A stretch of DNA of 39,615 nucleotides from Parvibaculum sp040882025 (GTDB lineage Bacteria > Pseudomonadota > Alphaproteobacteria > Parvibaculales > Parvibaculaceae). Where the stretch lies: contig NZ_JBBECC010000037.1 of NCBI RefSeq assembly GCF_040882025.1, positions 1 to 39,615 of the forward strand, given 5' to 3'. Positions 33,876 to 39,615 of the stretch are shown in pieces. Position 1 is the first letter of the stretch. Every line of letters begins with the position of its first letter. The notes below the pieces were generated by a model, which worked only from the letters and a program-made list of their open reading frames with translations, had not been told where the DNA came from and ran no database searches. The position numbers were made by a program, and so were the translations under genes.

Positions 33876-35177
33876 ATGACGCCCGGCGCACGCCTGCAAT
33901 CGGCCATCGGCATTCTCGCCGGCATTTTTGAAACGCGGCAACCGGCCGACCGGGCCTTCGACGCCTGGGCGCGTTCGAGCCGCTTCGCCGGCTCGAAGGA
34001 TCGGGTGGCCGTCAGCGACCTCGTTTTCTCCGTGCTGCGCCACCGAGCCCAGCTCGCCGCAGCCATTGGTTCGGATGGGGCTCGCCTGCTCGCTTTCACC
34101 GCCGTCGCGCTGTTGCAGGGGGAGGGCGCGGACGCCGCCGCCGCACGTGCCGACGGAACACCTCATGCGCCCGCGTCCCTGACAGCCGAAGAGAGGGCCG
34201 CGCTCGGCGCGGCCGTCTTGCCGGGTCCCGATGCGCCCTCGTGGATCAGGCTCAACTATCCCGAGTGGCTGCATCCCGAATTCGAAGCCGCACTCGGCCC
34301 GTCGCTCGAAGCCGAGTTGGCCGCGCTGATGGAACGCGCGCCGACTGATCTCCGCGTCAACGTTTTGAAAGCCACGCGCGACCGGGCCGCCTCGGTGCTC
34401 GCCGACGAAAATGTTGCTACTGAACAGACGCCGCTCTCGCCTTGGGGTCTGCGCCTTGTCGGCCGCGCCAATATTCTGGGTCTTGCGAGCTTTCGCGATG
34501 GCCTGATCGAATTGCAGGACGAAGGCTCGCAGCTTGCCTGTCTGGCTGCTGGTGTGAAGCCCGGCGAGCAGGTGGTCGATCTTTGTGCGGGAGGGGGCGG
34601 AAAGTCGCTGGCATTGGCCGCGATGATGCGCAATCGCGGTCAGGTCCATGCCTGCGACACCGACAGCAGGCGTCTCGGAAAACTGATGCCGCGTGCGCAG
34701 CGCGCCGGCATTCGCAACATCCAGATTCGCGTGCTCGGTCCCTTCGCGCCCGACGCGCCGGATAGCGATCTCGCCGACCTCGAGGCCCGCATGGATTGCG
34801 TGCTGGTCGACGCCCCCTGCAGCGGCACCGGTGCCTGGCGGCGGAACCCCGACGCGCGCTGGCGTCTCACATCCGAAGTACTGGCCGGCTACCACGCTGC
34901 GCAAACCGAAGTACTGGCGCGCGCCGCCCGGCTGATCCGGCCCGGCGGCCGCCTCGTCTATGTCACCTGTTCGCTTCTGCCCTCCGAGAACGAAAAGCAG
35001 GTCGAGGCGTTTCTGGCATCTCATGGCGGCTTCGCTGAGGTGCCATGGCGCTCAATTTGGCCGGAGGATACCGCCGCGCCGCCGCCCGGAATCGGCGACG
35101 GCAGCGCCCTTCGGTTGACGCCCGCCAGCACGGGCACGGATGGTTTTTTCATCGCCGTTCTGCGGCGGGAGAGCTGA
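33876..35177 (+). CDS. rsmB: 16S rRNA m5C methyltransferase, RsmB/NOL1-NOP2-Sun family
   Basis: This 433-aa SAM enzyme has an N-terminal NusB-like helical part (to about 130), then the catalytic domain with VVDLCAGGGGKSLALA, the DAPCSGTGAWRRNPD motif IV with its release Cys, and TCSLLPSENEKQ with the catalytic Cys. Together these are the two-cysteine signature of RNA m5C methyltransferases. It is 28 bases after guaB and two bases before the TPR gene. The GTGAWRRNPDARWR wording fits alphaproteobacterial RsmB-like proteins. The exact rRNA position (967 in E. coli) is inferred from the family. Confidence 0.92.
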   Translation: MTPGARLQSAIGILAGIFETRQPADRAFDAWARSSRFAGSKDRVAVSDLVFSVLRHRAQLAAAIGSDGARLLAFTAVALLQGEGADAAAARADGTPHAPASLTAEERAALGAAVLPGPDAPSWIRLNYPEWLHPEFEAALGPSLEAELAALMERAPTDLRVNVLKATRDRAASVLADENVATEQTPLSPWGLRLVGRANILGLASFRDGLIELQDEGSQLACLAAGVKPGEQVVDLCAGGGGKSLALAAMMRNRGQVHACDTDSRRLGKLMPRAQRAGIRNIQIRVLGPFAPDAPDSDLADLEARMDCVLVDAPCSGTGAWRRNPDARWRLTSEVLAGYHAAQTEVLARAARLIRPGGRLVYVTCSLLPSENEKQVEAFLASHGGFAEVPWRSIWPEDTAAPPPGIGDGSALRLTPASTGTDGFFIAVLRRES

Positions 35178-35179
35178 GA

Positions 35180-35746
35180 ATGCTGCGCTACGGCGGAAGG
35201 CTTGACGGATTTCGGGAAGGATGGTCTACCGGATCACGCGCCCCCCGAAAGCCCGGACATATGCTCGCCGCTTCTGCCCGAAACCTGTTCCGATTTTCAC
35301 CCCCTGCGGCGCTCGTGCTGCTGCTGGCGCTGTTGCCCGGCGTGGCGCTTGCCGTCGATGCGGTGTCCGCGCGCAATTCCGTTGAACTCGCCGAGCGCGG
35401 CATCGAAATCGCCGCCAGAGGCGACCTCGCCACCGCGCAGCGGTTTCTCGAACGCGCCGTCGCAGCTAATCCCGCCAACGCCCGCGCCTATGCGCATCTC
35501 GGCGGCGTTCATCAGTCGATGAGTGATAAGCGGCTTGCCCGGAAATATTACGGTATAGCGCTTGTTATCGATCCCACCGAGCCCGATGCGTTGAACCGCA
35601 TCGCGCAACTCGACTTGGCGGAAGGCAATCGCACGGCGGCGGAGCAACGGCTCCGCGTCCTGCGCTTCCATTGCGAAACCTGCGAACAAACGCAAGAGCT
35701 CGCCCGCGTGCTCTCATCCGGGCCCGCCGCGCCCCTCGAACCTTGA
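35180..35746 (+). CDS. Secreted TPR-repeat protein in the gua operon
   Basis: This 188-aa protein starts at ATG 35180, two bases after rsmB, with GGGAGAG correctly spaced. A second start at 35261 would give a more compact signal peptide, MLAASARNLFRFSPPAALVLLLALLPGVALA, but has a poorer ribosome site. After the hydrophobic stretch come about three TPR units (ERGIEIAARGDLATAQRFLERAVAANP; AYAHLGGVHQSMSDKRLARKYYGIALVIDP; LNRIAQLDLAEGNRTAAEQRL). Near the C-terminus there are two cysteines in a CETC motif. It is likely periplasmic and should bind another protein. The function is unknown, and its place between rRNA and purine enzymes gives no direct clue. Confidence 0.82.
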   Translation: MLRYGGRLDGFREGWSTGSRAPRKPGHMLAASARNLFRFSPPAALVLLLALLPGVALAVDAVSARNSVELAERGIEIAARGDLATAQRFLERAVAANPANARAYAHLGGVHQSMSDKRLARKYYGIALVIDPTEPDALNRIAQLDLAEGNRTAAEQRLRVLRFHCETCEQTQELARVLSSGPAAPLEP

Positions 35747-35755
35747 AGATGGACG

Positions 35756-37306
35756 ATGACCGAAGACCGCATTCTCATTATCGATTTTGGCAGCCAGGTA
35801 ACGCAGTTGATCGCGCGGCGCGTGCGCGAAAGCGGCATCTATTCCGAGATCGTTCCCTTCAACAAGGCTGACGGCCTCGACAAGCTCTTCGCGCCGAAGG
35901 CCGTCATTCTGTCGGGCGGCCCGGCCAGCGTGACCGGCATCGGCACGCCCCGCGCGCCGGAATGGGTGTTTACGGCCGGTATTCCCGTTCTCGGCATCTG
36001 CTACGGCGAGCAGACCATGTGCGCGCAACTCGGCGGCAAGGTCGAGAGCTCCGACGAGCGTGAGTTCGGCCGCGCCGTCATCGAGGTGCTGGAAGACAGT
36101 CCGCTCTTCGAAGGCCTGTTGCAGGCAGGTGAGAGCGAGCCGGTCTGGATGAGCCATGGCGATCGCGTCGTTGCGCTGCCCCCGGGCTTCAAGACCATCG
36201 CTGTCAGCCGCAATGCACCTTTTGCCGCCATAGCGGATGAAAGCCGCCGCTTCTACGGTGTGCAGTTCCATCCCGAAGTGATGCACACGCCGCGCGGCGC
36301 GGCGATGCTGAAAAATTTCACGCACAGGATTGCCGGCTGCAAGGGTGGCTGGACGATGGCGGCGTTCAGGGAAACCGAAATAGCCAAGGTCCGCGCGCAG
36401 GTCGGCAAGGGCAAAGTGATCTGCGGCCTTTCGGGCGGCGTCGATTCATCCGTGGTTGCCGTGCTTCTGCACGAGGCCATTGGCGACCAGCTGCAATGCG
36501 TTTTCGTCGACACCGGCATGATGCGTGCCGGCGAGGCCGATCAGGTGGTCAATCTCTTCCGCCACCACTACAACATCCCGCTCGTCAACCGTGACGCGAC
36601 CGACCTTTTCCTCGGCAAGCTCGATGGCGTCTCCGACCCGGAAAAAAAGCGCAAGATTATCGGCGCGACCTTCATCGACGTTTTCGAGGAGGAAGCAAAA
36701 AAGATCGGCGGCGCCGATTTCCTCGCCCAGGGCACGCTCTACCCGGACGTGATCGAAAGCGTTTCCTTCGCCGGTGGTCCCTCGGTCACGATCAAGAGCC
36801 ACCACAATGTCGGCGGTCTGCCCGAGCGCATGAACATGCAGCTTGTCGAACCGTTGCGGGAACTCTTCAAGGACGAGGTACGCATTCTCGGCCGCGAACT
36901 CGGCCTGCCGGAAGAATTCGTCGGTCGCCACCCGTTCCCCGGACCGGGGCTCGCGATCCGCGTTCCCGGCGAAATCACCCGCGAGAAGCTCGACATTCTG
37001 CGCAAGGCCGATGTGATCTATCTCGACGAAATCCGCAAAGCCGGCCTCTACGACACGATCTGGCAGGCTTTCGCGGTGCTGCTGCCTGTGCGCACCGTCG
37101 GCGTCATGGGTGACGAGCGCACCTACGATTATGTCTGCGCGCTTCGCGCCGTCACCTCGATCGACGGCATGACGGCCGACTACTACCCCTTCAGCCACGA
37201 TTTCCTGGGCCACGTCTCGACCCGCATCATCAACGAAGTCCGCGGCATCAACCGCGTCGTTTACGACGTCACCTCGAAACCGCCCGGGACAATTGAGTGG
37301 GAATGA
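35756..37306 (+). CDS. guaA: GMP synthase (glutamine-hydrolysing)
   Basis: This 516-aa enzyme converts XMP to GMP with ATP and glutamine. The class I amidotransferase domain has the nucleophile C82 in GICYGEQTM and the His-Glu pair in QFHPEV near 175. The ATP-pyrophosphatase domain has the P-loop LSGGVDSSV at about 223-231, and the protein ends in the invariant KPPGTIEWE. Length is usual for the family (about 520 aa). It completes the guaB–guaA pair in the same transcription unit, ten bases after the TPR gene. It converges with the minus-strand membrane gene, with 12 bases between the ends and no visible terminator. Confidence 0.97.
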   Translation: MTEDRILIIDFGSQVTQLIARRVRESGIYSEIVPFNKADGLDKLFAPKAVILSGGPASVTGIGTPRAPEWVFTAGIPVLGICYGEQTMCAQLGGKVESSDEREFGRAVIEVLEDSPLFEGLLQAGESEPVWMSHGDRVVALPPGFKTIAVSRNAPFAAIADESRRFYGVQFHPEVMHTPRGAAMLKNFTHRIAGCKGGWTMAAFRETEIAKVRAQVGKGKVICGLSGGVDSSVVAVLLHEAIGDQLQCVFVDTGMMRAGEADQVVNLFRHHYNIPLVNRDATDLFLGKLDGVSDPEKKRKIIGATFIDVFEEEAKKIGGADFLAQGTLYPDVIESVSFAGGPSVTIKSHHNVGGLPERMNMQLVEPLRELFKDEVRILGRELGLPEEFVGRHPFPGPGLAIRVPGEITREKLDILRKADVIYLDEIRKAGLYDTIWQAFAVLLPVRTVGVMGDERTYDYVCALRAVTSIDGMTADYYPFSHDFLGHVSTRIINEVRGINRVVYDVTSKPPGTIEWE

Positions 37307-37318
37307 AGCGCTCGCGCG

Positions 37319-37762
37319 TCATTCCTCGCCCAATCTGCGAGCGCCGGCTACGGCTTGCGCGGCGAAACCGACCAATGCGACGCCGAGGGGAACGTGGACC
37401 CACATAAGGTTGGTGCCATTTGCGGCGGATTTTCCTATCGCGGTCTGGAGGAAAACCACCGCGGCCAGCAACAACAGGATCAAACCGAGTCTCGGTCCAT
37501 GCGGGATACGGCGGAGGGTGACGACGGCGACGAGTCCGGCAGCGATGGTCGAGGCAATCAGTAGGCCTGCATTCGCCAGATGCGCCGTGCGTGCCCAACC
37601 GTAACCCGACAACATCGCGCCCGCGAAGACCGCCTCGGCGAAGATAACGGCCGCAAGAAAAGTCGTGATGACACTCCATGATCGCCGCAGGTTGCGATTC
37701 GGCCCACTCGCATCGGTCAGGCGCGGAGGGCGGACAGCCACGTCGTACTTGCCTGTATTCAT
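37319..37762 (-). CDS. Small four-helix membrane protein (DUF6220-like)
   Basis: I chose ATG 37762 (GGGAAG upstream), giving 147 aa; the frame extends farther but the extra part is low-quality. Four membrane helices are seen: WSVITTFLAAVIFAEAVFAG, HLANAGLLIASTIAAGLVAVV, LGLILLLLAAVVFLQTAIG, and WVHVPLGVALVGFAAQAVAG. A His in helix 2 (ARTAHLANAG) and another in helix 4 (WVHVPLG) recall the heme-free DUF6220 pattern or small cytochrome-b-like proteins. The match is from memory and moderate. It is the last gene of a minus-strand group with the VOC protein and the ArsR–ArsC fusion, 31 bases downstream of VOC. Confidence 0.68.
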   Translation of the reverse strand: MNTGKYDVAVRPPRLTDASGPNRNLRRSWSVITTFLAAVIFAEAVFAGAMLSGYGWARTAHLANAGLLIASTIAAGLVAVVTLRRIPHGPRLGLILLLLAAVVFLQTAIGKSAANGTNLMWVHVPLGVALVGFAAQAVAGARRLGEE

Positions 37763-37793
37763 CTCGCTTCCCTTTCCGATCAATTTGCGGGGC

Positions 37794-38192
37794 TCACCGT
37801 GCCGGGTTGGAGGCGGCGGGCTGAAAGAGCTCGACGACATTGCCGGAGGGGTCCTGGAGCAGGATCTGCTTGCCGCCCGGTCCTTCGAGGATGTCGTTGC
37901 GAAACGGAGCGCCGGCGTCGCGGAGACGTCCGACTTCGGCTTCGATGTCGTCGACGATGAGATGGATGCGGTTCCAGCCGCCGGGTCCCGGCCTGGCGCC
38001 ATCGGGCATGGGACGGCCTGCGGAGCTCGCTGGCCCGCTGAGCAGCAGCCGCAGCTTGCCGCGCGCGACATCGGCGAATGCGGGAAAGCTCGTCAGAACT
38101 TCGAAGCCGAGAAACTTTGTGTAGAAGGCGACCGCTTCCTCAACGTCATCGACCATGTAGCGGACACTCACCATGTCATTGGGGTCGGTCAT
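37794..38192 (-). CDS. VOC/glyoxalase-bleomycin-resistance family protein
   Basis: This 132-aa protein starts at ATG 38192 with a clear AAGGAG ribosome site inside the end of the upstream gene, so the two overlap by 17 bases and are coupled. Two beta-alpha-beta-beta-beta modules are visible: VSVRYMVDDVEEAVAFYTKF… and WNRIHLIVDDIEAEVGRLRDAG…, ending QDPSGNVVELFQP with a metal-site Glu and HLIVDD with a His. It has no cysteine, so it is not an ArsI-type organoarsenical lyase, which needs a Cys pair. It could be a dioxygenase, isomerase or resistance protein. The substrate is unknown. Confidence 0.85.
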   Translation of the reverse strand: MTDPNDMVSVRYMVDDVEEAVAFYTKFLGFEVLTSFPAFADVARGKLRLLLSGPASSAGRPMPDGARPGPGGWNRIHLIVDDIEAEVGRLRDAGAPFRNDILEGPGGKQILLQDPSGNVVELFQPAASNPAR

Positions 38193-38982
38193 GGCTACTC
38201 CTTGGCTTTTTTGGGCTGGGTGTCCGATCGGCAAGCGTGGCGAGCAGAAACTCGATGCGCGTCGCAATCTCGGCGGCCGTTTGCTGGAACAGGGGGTAGA
38301 TGACGTCATCGGTCTCGCCGGTCGCGGGATTGGCGATGCTCCAGTGGATGGTCTCCGGATGGCCGGGGAAAGGGGGACACACCTCGCGCACCCGGTCGCA
38401 CAGGCTGATCACCCGGTCGAAACGCTGGTCTGCGAACGCATCCAGATGCTTTGAGGTGTAACCGGCGATGTCGAGGTCATATTCGTCACGCATCACCCGC
38501 ACCGCGTTGGGATGCAGGGGCTTGGGGTTGCTGCCGGCGCTGTACGCCTCAATGGCTCCGCCAGACTGTACGCGCGCCAGCGCCTCAGCCATCTGCGACC
38601 GCGCGCTGTTGCCGGTGCAGAGGAACAACACCTTTACCTTGCCTATCGAAGTGCGGTCGCGCGAGGGCGGGGTGAGACGAAGGCCGGGGTGGAGCGCTCC
38701 GCCGGCGGCCGACAACAGGTAACCGATACGGTCCAGTTCCAACCCGTAATATGTGTCCCGGCGATCGGCGGAGCTGCGCCGTGCGGAAACCAGCCCGCCA
38801 TCTCGCAGCTTGCCCAGATGGTACGAGACCAGGTTCTGGGGCTCGCCGACCAATTCGGTCAGCTCAAGTACGATGCGGTCGCTCCGGGCAAGTTCGCCCA
38901 GCAGGCGCCAGCGCAAGGGATGCCCCGCCAGTTGCAGGAATGCGGGGGGAGCGGTGTCGGGATGAAGTGGCTGCGTGGTCAT
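38176..38982 (-). CDS. ArsR–arsenate reductase (ArsC, LMW-phosphatase fold) fusion protein
   Basis: This 268-aa fusion has an ArsR-type winged helix (about 12-95, recognition part QNLVSYHLGKLRDGGLVSARR) and then a thioredoxin-coupled ArsC/low-molecular-weight phosphatase domain (from about 116). The P-loop is C122TGNSARS, a CX5R motif. C195 and C202 (SLCDRVREVC) match the CX6C pair of thioredoxin-type ArsC, and HWSIANPATG follows. The residue before that proline is Asn218, where classic enzymes have the general-acid Asp (DDPAG). The ArsR part lacks cysteines usable as an arsenite site. It could sense phosphate-like oxyanions or arsenate. No arsenite exporter is in the window. It lies under a nested palindrome that may be its own operator. 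Confidence 0.88.
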   Translation of the reverse strand: MTTQPLHPDTAPPAFLQLAGHPLRWRLLGELARSDRIVLELTELVGEPQNLVSYHLGKLRDGGLVSARRSSADRRDTYYGLELDRIGYLLSAAGGALHPGLRLTPPSRDRTSIGKVKVLFLCTGNSARSQMAEALARVQSGGAIEAYSAGSNPKPLHPNAVRVMRDEYDLDIAGYTSKHLDAFADQRFDRVISLCDRVREVCPPFPGHPETIHWSIANPATGETDDVIYPLFQQTAAEIATRIEFLLATLADRTPSPKKPRSSHDRPQ

Positions 38983-38993
38983 ATATTAAATAT

Positions 38994-39031
38994 ACATCAA
39001 TTTTATTTGATATATCAAGAGAAATTGATGT
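38994..39031. promoter_or_regulatory. Nested palindrome, likely ArsR-type operator
   Basis: An inner perfect palindrome TTGATATATCAA (39007-39018) shares its exact centre with outer arms ACATCAATTT (38994-39003) and AAATTGATGT (39022-39031). Both levels are built from ATCAA/TTGAT units. The site ends 12 bases before the start of the ArsR–ArsC gene, in the AT-richest stretch of the window, where its promoter must lie. Autoregulation by the ArsR domain is the natural inference. Confidence 0.7.
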
Positions 39032-39088
39032 AATTTATTGCAGCCGCGCCGATCCCGGGTCGTCCGGCAGGATTGAGACCGGTTCCGC

Positions 39089-39615
39089 TTACTGTTTGAC
39101 GAGAATCTCGCCGATCTGCACCGCGTTGAGCGCCGCACCCTTGAGGAGTTGATCGCCTGCGACGAACATCGCGATCGAGCGCCCGCTCGGATCGGAAATG
39201 TCCTGCCTTATGCGGCCGACCAGGATGTCGTCCTTGCCGGACGCATCCTTCGGCATCGGGAAATAGTTTCCGGCCACGTCGTCGACGATCTTGATGCCCG
39301 GCGCGGAGGAAAGAATCTCGCGCACCTGAGCCGGCGTGATCGGCTTCTCGCATTCGAAGTCGATGGCTTCGGAATGCGCCCGCAGCACCGGCACGCGCAC
39401 GCAGGTTGCCGTCACGCGAATATCGGGATCGGCGAAGATCTTCTTCGTCTCCTTCACCATCTTCAGCTCCTCCTCGTTGTAGCCCGTCTCCGGGTCGACC
39501 TTCGAGTTGTGGCTGAAGACGTTGAAAGGGTAGGGATGCGGGATGATCTTCTGCTCGAAAGGCTCGCCCTTCAGGAAAGCGCGCGTCGCTTCTTCGAGCT
39601 CTTCCATCGCCGCCG
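39089..39615 (-). CDS. asd: Aspartate-semialdehyde dehydrogenase, C-terminal part (runs off the window)
   Basis: The visible ~175 C-terminal residues match bacterial Asd: IPHPYPFNVFSHN, the E-E-KM…ETKKIFADPDIRVTATCVRVPVLRAHSEAI core with the catalytic His and Arg, and VGRIRQDISDPSGRSIAMFVAGDQLLKGAALNAVQIGE near the end. The N-terminal NADP-binding part and the active Cys lie beyond base 39615. The enzyme makes aspartate semialdehyde for lysine, threonine and methionine synthesis. It is transcribed toward the ArsR–ArsC gene, separated by about 106 bases containing the AT-rich operator. Confidence 0.95.
   Translation of the reverse strand, partial: AAMEELEEATRAFLKGEPFEQKIIPHPYPFNVFSHNSKVDPETGYNEEELKMVKETKKIFADPDIRVTATCVRVPVLRAHSEAIDFECEKPITPAQVREILSSAPGIKIVDDVAGNYFPMPKDASGKDDILVGRIRQDISDPSGRSIAMFVAGDQLLKGAALNAVQIGEILVKQ

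Noticed and set aside
37794..38192. ArsI-type organoarsenical lyase for the VOC gene
   Set aside because: The protein has no cysteine, while ArsI needs a Cys pair for arsenic binding.

Overview
The window is about 39.6 kb of GC-rich bacterial DNA with strong third-position GC bias. It carries alphaproteobacterial hallmarks: a guaB–rsmB–TPR–guaA block, an Arg-rich Ppx/GppA next to rlmE, TRAP transporters, and CGTCATGGCCCG-type palindromic intergenic repeats. The gene set looks like a soil, marine or sludge alphaproteobacterium that degrades hydrophobic compounds. A Parvibaculum-like or rhizobial relative is my guess; the sequence alone does not settle it. A 10-base run of N (2196-2205) marks a scaffold joint inside a dispersed repeat.

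Region 1 (1-12.7 kb) is a ketone carboxylation module. The C-terminal part of a MalT/LuxR regulator precedes a five-gene operon whose order and sizes match acetophenone carboxylase: HyuA-type, small zinc-ribbon subunit, second HyuA-type, HyuB-type, and a fifth protein of unknown family. A strong terminator follows. A convergent acetoacetyl-CoA synthetase/benzoylacetate-CoA ligase would activate the beta-keto acid product. REP-like palindromes interrupt the operon between its third and fourth genes.

Region 2 (13.1-21.4 kb) is an envelope system: an RND/MMPL inner-membrane transporter, two Tat-exported DUF1329 paralogues, a YCF48-like Asp-box propeller and a DUF1302 outer-membrane protein. Together they could form a trans-envelope path for a hydrophobic compound. 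This is the best candidate here for a poorly described system.

Region 3 (21.4-29.8 kb) is mixed metabolism and transport: a secreted PQQ-type sugar dehydrogenase, a four-helix membrane protein, a complete TRAP transporter with two stem-loops before the binding-protein gene, a single-lobe family 3 binding lipoprotein coupled to a CDF cation transporter, and a Baeyer-Villiger monooxygenase of the large-ring/steroid ketone clade.

Region 4 (29.8-37.3 kb) is housekeeping: tRNA-Gln(CTG), Ppx/GppA, rlmE, guaB, rsmB, a secreted TPR protein and guaA.

Region 5 (37.3-39.6 kb, minus strand) holds a small membrane protein, a VOC protein, an ArsR–ArsC fusion under a 38-bp nested palindrome, and the C-terminal part of aspartate-semialdehyde dehydrogenase. 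Ketone handling recurs through carboxylase, CoA ligase and monooxygenase, so the first 30 kb may be a catabolic island beside core genes. That link is inference.
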